Origin: Paenarthrobacter histidinolovorans
GTDB taxonomy: Bacteria > Actinomycetota > Actinomycetes > Actinomycetales > Micrococcaceae
Length of the DNA stretch: 64,000 nucleotides
Direction of reading: 5' to 3'
Assembly: GCF_014647595.1 (NCBI RefSeq)
Contig: NZ_BMPM01000001.1
Coordinates: forward strand, 372,001-436,000
The position numbers and the translations under genes were made by a program. This document shows positions 1-8,560 of this stretch, piece by piece; position 1 is the first letter of the stretch; every line of letters begins with the position of its first letter. Below the pieces are notes generated by a model that had not been told where the DNA came from, searched no databases, and saw only the letters and a list, made by a program, of their open reading frames with translations.

Positions 1-244
1 TTACCTCTCCCCCGGCGTCATGGGACACGTAGCGCAGGAAAACCCTGTTGTACCGCCAGTCAAGATCCGGATGGTGGTTCTGCTCTTCGGCGATCTGTCC
101 TATGGCCGCGATGAGCGCCAATGCTTCGGCCGCCGTCGACGTCTTGTAAACCGTGACAAGCCCGTCCTGGAGCCTCCACCCCACGAGGTCCACGAGAGCG
201 GCCTCGAGGGCTGCTTGGGGCACCGGTTCTTTCCTGTCAGCCAT
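1..244 (-). CDS. 4a-hydroxytetrahydrobiopterin dehydratase (pterin-4a-carbinolamine dehydratase), 3' end beyond window
   Basis: Reading the minus strand from ATG at 244 gives MADRKEPVPQAALEAALVDL followed by a GWRL segment, an EEQNHHPDLDWRYNRV segment and YVSHDAGG. The NHHPD...YN...HDAGG pattern is the signature of the PCD/PhhB/DCoH family, which dehydrates 4a-hydroxy-tetrahydropterins. A ribosome-binding site (AAGGAG) sits 6 nt before the ATG. The family is about 95-110 residues long; 81 codons are visible and the C-terminal end runs off the window. It lies 30 nt downstream of thiG on the same strand, so it may be cotranscribed with the thiamine genes, although no thiamine role is known for it. 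No phenylalanine hydroxylase is visible, so its substrate here is uncertain. Confidence 0.85.
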   Translation of the reverse strand, partial: MADRKEPVPQAALEAALVDLVGWRLQDGLVTVYKTSTAAEALALIAAIGQIAEEQNHHPDLDWRYNRVFLRYVSHDAGGEV

Positions 245-274
245 GACGGCTCCTTGTTGGTAGGGAACCGGTTT

Positions 275-1075
<801 letters not shown>

Positions 1076-1312
1076 TCAGCCTCCCTGTACTGCTGTAACG
1101 AGTTCGAGTTCATCGCCGTCGGCCAGCGGAGTCGCTGCCCACTGGCTGCGTGGCACCACCTCGGAATTGCGGGCGACGGCGACACCCAGCTTCCCGCCGT
1201 CGGCCGCCTGTCCGCGGTGGTCAAGTACGCGGCCGGTGACGGCCGTGACGAGCGTGCTGACGGAGGCGTCGGCGGGCACCTGGTGGGCTGCGCCGTTGAG
1301 CTTGATGTTCAT
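1076..1312 (-). CDS. thiS: Sulfur carrier protein ThiS
   Basis: 78 residues with a beta-grasp fold pattern: MNIKLNG at the N-terminus, LADGDELELVTAVQGG at the C-terminus. The terminal Gly-Gly is the site that becomes adenylated and then thiocarboxylated to donate sulfur to ThiG. A longer in-frame reading exists upstream, but it runs through the end of thiO and a palindromic repeat; the ATG at 1312 fits the family start. The gene is 37 nt after the thiO stop and 3 nt before thiG. It is slightly longer than the 65-70 residues usual for ThiS, with the extra residues around GQAADGGK, as often seen in actinobacteria. Confidence 0.95.
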   Translation of the reverse strand: MNIKLNGAAHQVPADASVSTLVTAVTGRVLDHRGQAADGGKLGVAVARNSEVVPRSQWAATPLADGDELELVTAVQGG

Positions 1313-1338
1313 GCTGTTTCCTTGCTGTGGAGTTGAGG

Positions 1339-1403
1339 GCAACGCGGGCTCACTGATGGCCCCCTGCGGGGACTTCCATGGGCCATGGCTGACCCCGCGA
1401 TGC
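1339..1403 (+). repeat. 65-bp palindromic element, copy 1 (overlaps 3' end of thiO)
   Basis: This segment aligns without gaps to 30852-30916, with about 50 of 65 positions identical by hand count. Both copies begin gcaacgcggg and end tgaccccgcgatgc, with complementary outer arms and inner ggccc/gggcc arms. Here it encodes the last residues of ThiO (about FSASRGQPWPMEVPAGGHQ) and supplies its stop codon (1350-1352). It looks like an interspersed REP-like element that has become coding. Confidence 0.65.
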
Positions 1404-2594
1404 GCTGAAACGGTCGGGCCGGAAAATGGACCAGCGGGAATCAGGGGAACCAGTGAGCAGCTCCCCCACGATCCTGGCGGCCACAGGGGTGAGGAGGACA
1501 CCGTGCCGGAAGAATCCGGTGGCAACGATCAGCCCTGCCAGGTACCCGTCCGGTTCGGCTACGCGGCCCAGCAACGGAGCGTTGTCCGGAGTTCCTGGCC
1601 TGGCGCGTGCAGTTGCTTCCAGGAGTTCAAGTTCGGCCACGGCAGGAACCAGGACCTGGGCGTCCCGAAGGAGCTGGTAAACGCCGCCGGCGGAGACTGC
1701 GTTGGAAGTCGCCGACAAGCCGTCCTCGCGCTGGGTGGCTCCGATGACCACTGTTCCGTCGTCCCGGGGAACGATGTAAACGGGCACCCCGCGGACCATG
1801 CCACGCACGGTGGCTGTGAGCAGGGGCCTGAGGTGCGCCGGGACCCGAAGCCTGAGGATATCTCCGTAGACCGGCCGGACCGGAAGTTCCAGGCCTTCGG
1901 GGAGGCCAGCCAGCGCGGGAGCACCCAGCCCGTTGGCCACAACGGTCTCGCCGGCCAGGACGGACTGCCCGGATCCGAGCTCCACTCCGGCCACGCGACG
2001 CCCATCCCACAACAAGCCGTGGGCGGAGTCCGCAACGGCAAAACCGTCCCTGGCGCCGCCCACCCACGTGTCGTCGCCGGGTGAATGCGCGGCCAGCCCT
2101 GCCATGAGGCAGCCCGCCAGCTTCCGGGGATCAACCTGATGATCTGCGGGGATCTCAAAGGCACAGGAAATTTGCGGGCTCAGGAGCGGTTCGCGCTCCC
2201 TGGCAGTCCGCACCGACAACGGTTCGACCCCAAGGCCTGCGGCAAGCTGGACGGTTCGAAGGTCTGCGAGCGCACGGCGGTCGGCGGCGTCGGCACCCAC
2301 GGCGAGAGTCGGCGTCGTGCGGTATCCGGTAGCTTCCACAGCTTGGCGAAGGCCGCCGGCAAACGAGGGCCACAACTTCGATGACTCAAGCATGAGGCCC
2401 AGGAGGTCTTCTTCCTGGTAATGGAGTTCACTGACGGGAGCCAGCATGCCGGCAGCTGCAAATGTCGCACCCGTGGCGGGTGCCGGATCGATGAGGGCTA
2501 CGGAGCGGCCCAGCCGCCGGGCCTCGTGGGCGATGCCCAGTCCGATGACGCCGCCGCCGATAACGGCAACATCCGCGTGAATGGCTTCTGCCAT
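1350..2594 (-). CDS. thiO: Glycine oxidase ThiO (FAD-dependent)
   Basis: 414 residues. ThiO oxidises glycine to dehydroglycine for thiazole synthesis. The N-terminal dinucleotide-binding motif VAVIGGGVIGLGIAHEARRL with ALIDP identifies an FAD-dependent DAO-fold oxidase. The C-terminal RARPGTPDNAPLLG and ATGFFRHGVLLTP segments are typical of glycine oxidase. ATG at 2594 is preceded by AAGGAAAC just after the TPP aptamer, so ligand binding probably masks the ribosome-binding site. The last ~19 codons and the stop are made from a palindromic repeat also found downstream of galE, so the C-terminal tail is probably extended or replaced relative to homologues. Confidence 0.93.
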   Translation of the reverse strand: MAEAIHADVAVIGGGVIGLGIAHEARRLGRSVALIDPAPATGATFAAAGMLAPVSELHYQEEDLLGLMLESSKLWPSFAGGLRQAVEATGYRTTPTLAVGADAADRRALADLRTVQLAAGLGVEPLSVRTAREREPLLSPQISCAFEIPADHQVDPRKLAGCLMAGLAAHSPGDDTWVGGARDGFAVADSAHGLLWDGRRVAGVELGSGQSVLAGETVVANGLGAPALAGLPEGLELPVRPVYGDILRLRVPAHLRPLLTATVRGMVRGVPVYIVPRDDGTVVIGATQREDGLSATSNAVSAGGVYQLLRDAQVLVPAVAELELLEATARARPGTPDNAPLLGRVAEPDGYLAGLIVATGFFRHGVLLTPVAARIVGELLTGSPDSRWSIFRPDRFSASRGQPWPMEVPAGGHQ

Positions 2595-2599
2595 TTGTT

Positions 2600-2700
2600 T
2601 CCTTCCCTACGCCGGTACTAGCCGGATCAGGTCAAGCGGTCGGCTCTGAAGCCCTCTCAGCCGGACAGTCATAAAGACGCGCGTCACGGCTCCCGCAGTA
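2600..2700 (-). promoter_or_regulatory. TPP riboswitch (THI element) controlling thiO-thiS-thiG
   Basis: On the minus strand the conserved TPP aptamer blocks appear in order: GCGGGAGCC (2688-2696), CTGAGAGGGC (2651-2660), ACCTGATC (2625-2632) and CGTAGGGA (2604-2611). The ribosome-binding site AAGGAAAC follows directly at about 2596-2603. There is no obvious terminator between aptamer and thiO, so control of translation initiation is the likelier mechanism (inference). Confidence 0.95.
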
Positions 2701-2724
2701 CGTGCCCAGTTTAGAGGAACTACT

Positions 2725-3420
2725 GTGGATTCCATGACCCAGCACCATGCCCTCGCCAGCGCCCGCCTCTACCTGTGCACTGATGCGCGCAAACGCCAAG
2801 GCGACTTTGAAGACTTTGTCGACGCCGCTTTCCAGGGCGGAGTGGATATCATCCAACTCCGTGACAAGACAATCGAAGCCGCCGAGGAATTGGAATTGCT
2901 GGCAGTCCTGCGTAGCGTCGCAGAACGGCACGGACGGCTCTGGGCGGTCAATGACAGGGCCGATGTTGCCAGCGTTTCCGGGGCTCCTGTGTTCCATGTG
3001 GGCCAGAAAGACCTCCCGTTGGAGATTGCCCGCACCTTCCTCCCCCGCCCTGCTTCGATCGGCCTCTCCACCCACACGCCCGAGCAGGTCAATGCCGCGA
3101 TCACCGCTTCGCCCGGAGATCCGGGGCTGGACTATTTTTGTGTCGGACCGGTCTGGGCAACCCCGACCAAACCCGGCCGCGAAGCGGTAGGAACCGGCTT
3201 GGTCACATATGCCGCGGAAGCGATCAGGCGCGCGGATGAGACCACCGGCGGCGCCGTGGAGGTGCCGTGGTTTGCGATCGGTGGAATCGACCTCAGCAAC
3301 GTCGAACAGGTGCTTGATGCCGGCGCCAGCCGCATAGTCGTCGTTCGCGCCATTACAGAGGCGGAAGATCCGACGGCGGCCGCCAAGTCGCTGCTCGAAG
3401 CTCTCGACGCCGCCGCGTAA
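2725..3420 (+). CDS. thiE: Thiamine-phosphate synthase ThiE
   Basis: 231 residues. ThiE couples HMP pyrophosphate with thiazole phosphate to give thiamine monophosphate. Visible motifs include [58 protein letters not shown] and FAIGGI, all matching the TIM-barrel active site. GTG at 2725 is chosen because AGAGGA ends about 6 nt before it; ATG at 2734 is in frame but too far from that site. The gene diverges from riboswitch-controlled thiO with only about 25 bp between the aptamer and the start, so the two promoters must overlap. The thiE transcript carries no aptamer of its own. Confidence 0.95.
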   Translation: MDSMTQHHALASARLYLCTDARKRQGDFEDFVDAAFQGGVDIIQLRDKTIEAAEELELLAVLRSVAERHGRLWAVNDRADVASVSGAPVFHVGQKDLPLEIARTFLPRPASIGLSTHTPEQVNAAITASPGDPGLDYFCVGPVWATPTKPGREAVGTGLVTYAAEAIRRADETTGGAVEVPWFAIGGIDLSNVEQVLDAGASRIVVVRAITEAEDPTAAAKSLLEALDAAA

Positions 3421-3472
3421 CGCTCCCCGGGGCGCGGACCTTCGAAGGTGACGGCGGTTGTTGCTCCCGGGG

Positions 3473-4141
3473 TCAGGCCGCCAGGCCCAGGCCCGCCATC
3501 CTGTGGGCGTGCTTTTCTGCGAGTTCCCCGGTCAGGCGCCGCACCTTGGCACGGGCATCTCCGCCGCCTCTGAGCAGGGGCCCCAGAAGGGGGTGTTCCA
3601 GGCCGGTACGCTGCGCCTGTGTGAGAGCTTCCCCCACCAGCCGCCGGCCCCATAGCGCCAACCGCGATGCCAGCCTGGGGTCATCCGACAAGGCCCGTCT
3701 CAACAGCACACGCAGGACCTCCGTGGCCTGGTCCGGGGAGGCCACTTGCTCAACAAGGCGCTGGGTACCGGGATCGAGGAACCCCGCTATGGTGCGGTAG
3801 AAGTCCGACGACACGGTATCGATGACGTAGGCCTTCATGACGGATTCGAACCAATCCCCCGGCCGGGTGCGTTCATGGAAGTGGTCGAAGGCGCGTTGGA
3901 AGGGCAGCATGGCTTCTTCCGGGTCCGTTCCCATCTCGGAGAGCCTGCCGTTGAGCAGCGCGAAGTTTCCGTAGGCGCCCACAGCAATTTTCGCCAGCAC
4001 AGCCCTGTCATGGAGGGTGGGCGCGTAGCGGGAATCTGTGGAAAGGCGTCCAAAAGCCGACAACTCTCCGTACGCCATGGCTCCCAGGAGCTGTGACGCG
4101 AGTTGCCCGGCGGAAGCTGGTGCGTCCGGGGAAGTGCCCAT
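3473..4141 (-). CDS. Ferritin-like fold-containing protein (actinobacterial, next to RNB/DEAD genes)
   Basis: 222 residues, mostly helical. EKHAH, FDHFHERTRPGDWFE and DTVSSDFYR segments resemble the ferritin-like/MiaE-type hydroxylase fold that actinobacteria keep next to a DEAD-box helicase (the mycobacterial Rv3210c/Rv3211 pairing, from memory). Acidic residues and histidines such as E74, H87 and H89 could bind a di-metal centre, but I cannot confirm the ligands. The start codon ATG 4141 has TAGTCT six nt upstream on the minus strand and no Shine-Dalgarno, fitting a leaderless mRNA. It is divergent from the ribonuclease gene across 41 bp. Function remains unproven; RNA modification is one possibility from context. 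Confidence 0.7.
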   Translation of the reverse strand: MGTSPDAPASAGQLASQLLGAMAYGELSAFGRLSTDSRYAPTLHDRAVLAKIAVGAYGNFALLNGRLSEMGTDPEEAMLPFQRAFDHFHERTRPGDWFESVMKAYVIDTVSSDFYRTIAGFLDPGTQRLVEQVASPDQATEVLRVLLRRALSDDPRLASRLALWGRRLVGEALTQAQRTGLEHPLLGPLLRGGGDARAKVRRLTGELAEKHAHRMAGLGLAA

Positions 4142-4147
4142 GATCCA

Positions 4148-4175
4148 AGACTATCCGCCGGTTTCGGGCTACCCT
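4148..4175. promoter_or_regulatory. Back-to-back leaderless -10 boxes between ferritin-like gene and RNB gene
   Basis: Minus strand: TAGTCT at 4153-4148, then 6 nt, then ATG. Plus strand: TACCCT at 4170-4175, then 7 nt, then GTG. Neither start has a Shine-Dalgarno. The 41-bp gap forces each promoter's upstream region to overlap the other promoter. -35 boxes are not recognisable. Confidence 0.55.
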
Positions 4176-4182
4176 GATTTTC

Positions 4183-5667
4183 GTGTCACATCATCGGATA
4201 GCACCCAACGTCGACGACTCATCCGACCAGCTCGCAGCGGCTTTCGCGGCCCTGCGGACGGAACTGGAGCTGCCCGGCGAGTATCCGGTTGATGCCGTCC
4301 GGGAGGCCCGGGACGCCGTCGAATCCCTCCGCCTGCCCGGCCACGACCTCAAGCACATCCCTTTCCTGACCATTGACCCTGCCACCTCCACGGACCTGGA
4401 CCAGGCGTTGTTCATTGACCGCGACGGTCAGGGGTACAAGGTTCTGTACGCCATTGCGGACGTACCGTCCTTCGTAGCCCCGGGCGGAGCACTGGATGCC
4501 GAAACCCGGCACCGCGGCCAGACGTTCTATGCGCCGGACGGGCGCATCCCGCTGCACCCGGAGATCATCAGCGAAAACGCCGGAAGCCTGCTTGCCGATC
4601 AGGACTGCGGAGCGTTCGTCTGGGATTTCGACCTCGATGGCAACGCGGAAGTGGTTAGTGTTTCCATCGGCCGTGCCACTGTGCGCAGCCGCGCCAAGCT
4701 CAGTTACAAAGGTGCCCAACAGCAGATCGACGACGGCTCGGCACCGCCCGTTCTGCAGCTCCTCAAAGAGGTGGGTCTGAAACGGGTCGAACTTGAGAGG
4801 CTGCGTGGAGGAGCCAGCCTCAACATGCCCGAGCAGGAGATCGTCCAGGCGACCGACGGCGGCGGGTACAGGATCGTTGCAGCGCCGTCACTGCCCGTGG
4901 AGGACTGGAACGCACAGATCTCCCTCATGACCGGGATGGCCGCGGCCCAGCTGATGCTTGACGGAAAAGTCGGCATCCTGCGGACCATGCCCGCCCCCGA
5001 CGACAGGTCCCTCCAGCACTTCAAGCGGCAAACCGCGGCCCTGGGCAAGCCGTGGGACGGCCAGGTCACCTACGGCGAGTACCTGCGTACCCTGGACGCC
5101 TCTGATCCGAAGCAGCTCGCCATCCTGCACTCCGCCGGGATGCTGTTCAGGGGCGCCGGATACACCCCTTTCGATGGCGAAGTGCCGGACACCGTGATCC
5201 AGGCAGCCATCGGCGCCCCGTATGCCCACACCACCGCTCCCCTGCGTCGACTCATCGACAGGTTCGTCCTGGTGATCTGCGATGCCCTCTGCAATGGCAA
5301 GGAAATTCCCGGTTGGGTCAGGGAGGCCCTTCCATCGTTGCCCGACATCATGGGAGCCTCCGACCAGTTGGCGGGGCGGCTCGAGCGTGCTGCCCTCGAT
5401 ACCGTGGAAGCGGCACTTGTGGCCAACCATGTGGGGCAGGACTTCGATGCCGTGGTGATTTCCGGATCCAAGCCCGCCAACGGAAACGGCAATGGAAACG
5501 GCAAAAGCAACGGAAACGGCGGCGGCCCATCCGGGGTCGTCCAGATCTCAGAACCTGCCGTCACCGCGCGGTGCGACGGCGAACTTGAGTCCGGCACCCA
5601 GGTCAGGGTGCGCCTTGTCAGGGCAGATATAGCCAGCCGTGAGATCCGGTTTGAGCTTCTGAACTGA
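4183..5667 (+). CDS. RNB-domain ribonuclease (RNase II/R family, actinobacterial type)
   Basis: 494 residues, shorter than RNase R because it lacks obvious N-terminal cold-shock domains. The catalytic RNB motif reads TIDPATSTDLDQALFI (about 63-78). Compared with the four metal-site aspartates of RNase II, the first three (D65, D71, D73) are present but the fourth is glutamine (Q74). The downstream HTTAPLRRLIDRFVL motif (about 350) is the conserved RNA-binding/catalytic Arg segment. A low-complexity Asn/Gly linker (about 430-445) precedes a short C-terminal beta-rich tail in the S1 position. GTG at 4183 has no Shine-Dalgarno and lies 7 nt after TACCCT. It is expected to be a 3'-5' exoribonuclease; the DLDQ variant could affect activity. 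Confidence 0.88.
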   Translation: MSHHRIAPNVDDSSDQLAAAFAALRTELELPGEYPVDAVREARDAVESLRLPGHDLKHIPFLTIDPATSTDLDQALFIDRDGQGYKVLYAIADVPSFVAPGGALDAETRHRGQTFYAPDGRIPLHPEIISENAGSLLADQDCGAFVWDFDLDGNAEVVSVSIGRATVRSRAKLSYKGAQQQIDDGSAPPVLQLLKEVGLKRVELERLRGGASLNMPEQEIVQATDGGGYRIVAAPSLPVEDWNAQISLMTGMAAAQLMLDGKVGILRTMPAPDDRSLQHFKRQTAALGKPWDGQVTYGEYLRTLDASDPKQLAILHSAGMLFRGAGYTPFDGEVPDTVIQAAIGAPYAHTTAPLRRLIDRFVLVICDALCNGKEIPGWVREALPSLPDIMGASDQLAGRLERAALDTVEAALVANHVGQDFDAVVISGSKPANGNGNGNGKSNGNGGGPSGVVQISEPAVTARCDGELESGTQVRVRLVRADIASREIRFELLN

Positions 5668-5943
5668 CGCGCATCACCCGACGATCCGGGCTTTATGGCT
5701 CCCAGAGGATAGACTGGGCGTGTAGTAATGGATGCCCGGTCGTTGATTCAGTTAATTTTTGAACTCAACAAGCCCGCCCCTACGCGATCTTGAGATGTAC
5801 CAACTGGTCACCAGTGCCAGTACTTAGATAGCCCGCGATCGGCTTCCACTGGACTTGCTTGCGCGCCCGTTCTGCTCCGGTACGGCTCCGCCGCCCCCGT
5901 TGAGCATGCAGCGCCAATGCCCAAATGAATAAGGAAACTCCCT
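5668..5943 (+). promoter_or_regulatory. Long leader region of the DEAD-box helicase gene
   Basis: 276 bp without a gene. A possible -10 (TAGACT, 5710-5715) would give a leader of about 220 nt. The leader contains a perfect short palindrome ACTGGTcACCAGT near 5803-5815 and an AT-rich patch (ttaatttttgaa) in otherwise GC-rich DNA. No clear terminator for the upstream RNB gene is seen. Leader-based regulation is inference. Confidence 0.4.
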
Positions 5944-7638
5944 GTGAGTGAATTGCACACCCATGAAGTCCTGACGGACTCCACCGGAACTGAAACCATC
6001 GAACCCGAGGAAACGATCATCTCGGATGAGACGCCCCACGAGATCGAGGAAAAGTCGTTTGCGGACTTCAACGTCCGCGCCGACATCGTCGAGTCCTTGG
6101 CCGACGCCGGTATCACGCACCCCTTCCCCATCCAGGCGATGACCCTTCCGGTCGCGCTGAGCGGCCATGACATCATCGGCCAGGCAAAGACCGGCACCGG
6201 CAAGACGCTGGGCTTCGGAATCCCCGCCCTGCAGCGCGTTGTCGGCAGGGATGACGCGGGCTACGGGAAACTCGCTGTCCCGGGCGCGCCCCAGGCCCTG
6301 GTGATCGTCCCTACGCGTGAACTCGCCGTGCAGGTTGCCAACGACCTCCAGGCAGCCTCGCGCAAGCGGAACGCCCGTATCGCCACCATTTACGGTGGAC
6401 GCGCCTACGAGCCGCAGGTCGATGCGCTGCAGAAGGGCGTCGAAATCGTCGTGGGTACGCCCGGGCGTCTGATCGACCTCTACAAGCAGAAGCACCTGAG
6501 CCTCAAGAACGTCAAGATGGTCATCCTTGATGAGGCCGACGAAATGCTGGATCTTGGCTTCCTTCCGGACGTCGAAACCCTGATCGCCGGCACCCCCGCG
6601 GTCCGCCAGACGCTGCTCTTCTCCGCCACCATGCCTGGCCCGGTTATTGCCATGGCACGCCGGTACATGACGCAGCCTACCCACATCCGGGCAGCCGACC
6701 CGAACGATGAGGGGCTGACCAAGCGCGACATCCGCCAGCTCATCTACCGTGCCCACGCCATGGACAAGACCGAGGTAGTGGCACGCATCCTGCAGGCACG
6801 CGGCCGTGGCAGGACCATCATTTTCACCAAGACCAAGCGCACAGCAGCGAAGGTTGCCGAGGAACTGGTTGACCGCGGCTTCGCCGCCGCCGCCATCCAC
6901 GGCGACCTCGGCCAGGGCGCCCGCGAACAGGCTCTGCGTGCCTTCCGCAACAACAAGGTGGATGTCCTGGTGGCTACCGACGTAGCGGCCCGCGGCATCG
7001 ACGTCGACGACGTCACGCACGTGATCAACTACCAGTGCGTCGAAGACGAAAAGATCTACCTGCACCGCGTTGGCCGCACCGGCCGCGCCGGCAACAAGGG
7101 CACCGCCGTCACGTTCGTCGACTGGGACGACATGCCGCGCTGGGGCCTGATCAACAAGGCCCTGGGACTCAGTGTTCCGGAGCCCGTTGAGACCTACTCG
7201 TCCTCACCGCACCTCTATACGGACCTCGACATCCCCGAGGGCACCAAGGGCCGTCTGCCCCGCAATAAGCGCGTCCTCGCCGGCGTGGACGCCGAGGTCC
7301 TTGAGGACCTGGGCGAGACCGGCAAGAAGAACGCACGTTCGGGCGGTTCCGGGCGCGACGGCGGACGTGACGGAAAGCGCGACGGCGGCCGCGGCCGCTC
7401 CGGCAAGTCCGGTAACTCAAGCGAATCCCGGGGCGAGGGCGGAAACAACCGCACCCGTCGTCGTCGTACTTCTGACGGCGACGCAGCTCCGACCACCGGT
7501 GCCTCAGAATCCCGCACTGCCACTGCGGACAACGCGGAGAAGCCCGCACGCACGCGCCGTACCCGCACGCGTCGCCGCAACGGTGAAGTGGTTTCAGGCG
7601 AGACGGCTGCTGCACAGCCAGGCAACGCCGAGGCCTAA
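5944..7638 (+). CDS. DEAD/DEAH-box RNA helicase with Arg/Gly-rich tail
   Basis: 564 residues. All helicase motifs are present in order: Q-motif (FADFNV...PFPIQ), I AKTGTGKT, Ia PTRELAVQ, Ib VGTPGRLID, II DEADEMLD, III SAT, IV IIFTKTK, V TDVAARGID, VI HRVGRTGRAG. The C-terminal ~110 residues are Gly/Arg/Ser-rich (RDGGRDGKRDGGRGRSG, then RTRRRR) and probably bind RNA non-specifically. GTG 5944 has AAGGAAAC upstream. It resembles mycobacterial RhlE and, like it, sits next to the ferritin-like gene. Its role is likely RNA unwinding in ribosome assembly or degradation, possibly with the RNB nuclease 276 bp upstream on the same strand. The long non-coding leader (5668-5943) suggests post-transcriptional control. 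Confidence 0.95.
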   Translation: MSELHTHEVLTDSTGTETIEPEETIISDETPHEIEEKSFADFNVRADIVESLADAGITHPFPIQAMTLPVALSGHDIIGQAKTGTGKTLGFGIPALQRVVGRDDAGYGKLAVPGAPQALVIVPTRELAVQVANDLQAASRKRNARIATIYGGRAYEPQVDALQKGVEIVVGTPGRLIDLYKQKHLSLKNVKMVILDEADEMLDLGFLPDVETLIAGTPAVRQTLLFSATMPGPVIAMARRYMTQPTHIRAADPNDEGLTKRDIRQLIYRAHAMDKTEVVARILQARGRGRTIIFTKTKRTAAKVAEELVDRGFAAAAIHGDLGQGAREQALRAFRNNKVDVLVATDVAARGIDVDDVTHVINYQCVEDEKIYLHRVGRTGRAGNKGTAVTFVDWDDMPRWGLINKALGLSVPEPVETYSSSPHLYTDLDIPEGTKGRLPRNKRVLAGVDAEVLEDLGETGKKNARSGGSGRDGGRDGKRDGGRGRSGKSGNSSESRGEGGNNRTRRRRTSDGDAAPTTGASESRTATADNAEKPARTRRTRTRRRNGEVVSGETAAAQPGNAEA

Positions 7639-7646
7639 AACCGTCG

Positions 7647-8552
7647 ATGACTGAATCTGTTTGGGCGCCGGACGGCGGCAACATGGTGGTGCACGCGGAC
7701 AACGCGGAATTCCTCCCAACGCTGCCGGACGGCGCCTTCACACTCATTTACGTGGACCCGCCCTTCAACACGGGCCGGGTCCAGCGGCGGCAGGAAACCC
7801 GCATGGTCCGCAACGCCGACGGCGACGGCGACCGGGTGGGCTTCAAGGGCCGTTCCTATGACACGATCAAGGGCGCCCTCCACAGCTATGACGACGCCTT
7901 CAGCGATTACTGGTCCTTCCTGGAACCCAAACTCGTGGAGGCCTGGCGGCTCCTGGCCGACGACGGCACCTTGTACCTGCACCTGGACTACCGGGAAGTG
8001 CACTACGCCAAGGTGATGCTCGACGCCATCTTCGGCAGGGAATGCTTCCTCAACGAAATCATCTGGGCCTACGATTACGGCGCCCGCGCCAAGAACCGTT
8101 GGCCCACCAAGCACGACAACATCCTGGTGTACGTGAAGAACCCCGCGAAGTACCACTTCGACAACGCCGAAGTGGACCGGGAACCGTACATGGCGCCGGG
8201 TCTGGTGACGCCGGCCAAACGCGAACGCGGCAAGTTGCCCACGGACGTCTGGTGGCACACCATCGTCTCCCCCACCGGACGCGAAAAGACCGGCTACCCC
8301 ACCCAAAAGCCCGAAGGACTGGTGCGCAGGATCGTCTCAGCCTCGAGCCGTGAAGGCGACTGGTGCCTTGATTTCTTCGCAGGTTCCGGGACTCTCGGCG
8401 CCGTAGCAGCCAAGCTGGGGCGCAGCTTTGTGTGCGTCGACCAGAATGAACAGGCCATCGAGGTCATGCGGAAACGACTGGGCAGCAAAGCCGGATTCCA
8501 CGAGTTGATGCCAAGCAGCCTCCAGGCCCCGTTATTGCCTGGCCGTCCTTGA
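7647..8552 (+). CDS. Solitary DNA methyltransferase (beta-class N6-adenine/N4-cytosine)
   Basis: 301 residues. Catalytic motif IV is DPPF (about 37-40) near the N-terminus and the SAM-binding motif FAGSGTLGAVAA (about 249-260) is near the C-terminus, the motif order of beta-class amino-methyltransferases such as type III Mod and CcrM. Between them lie a variable recognition region and YPTQKPEGLVRRIV, which is typical before motif I. DPPF rather than DPPY/NPPY suggests adenine as target (inference). Starting 8 nt after the helicase stop, it is probably cotranscribed. No restriction endonuclease or specificity subunit is near, so it is an orphan methylase. Confidence 0.88.
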   Translation: MTESVWAPDGGNMVVHADNAEFLPTLPDGAFTLIYVDPPFNTGRVQRRQETRMVRNADGDGDRVGFKGRSYDTIKGALHSYDDAFSDYWSFLEPKLVEAWRLLADDGTLYLHLDYREVHYAKVMLDAIFGRECFLNEIIWAYDYGARAKNRWPTKHDNILVYVKNPAKYHFDNAEVDREPYMAPGLVTPAKRERGKLPTDVWWHTIVSPTGREKTGYPTQKPEGLVRRIVSASSREGDWCLDFFAGSGTLGAVAAKLGRSFVCVDQNEQAIEVMRKRLGSKAGFHELMPSSLQAPLLPGRP

Positions 8553-8560
8553 CCGCACGT

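Noticed and set aside
1313-1525. N-terminal extension of ThiS through the end of thiO
   Set aside because: ThiS family starts at MNIKLNG; the extension runs through the palindromic repeat and thiO in another frame.
3438-3449. Palindrome ACCTTCGAAGGT between thiE and the ferritin-like gene
   Set aside because: Short, no T-run, and lies between convergent gene ends; not enough to call a terminator or operator.
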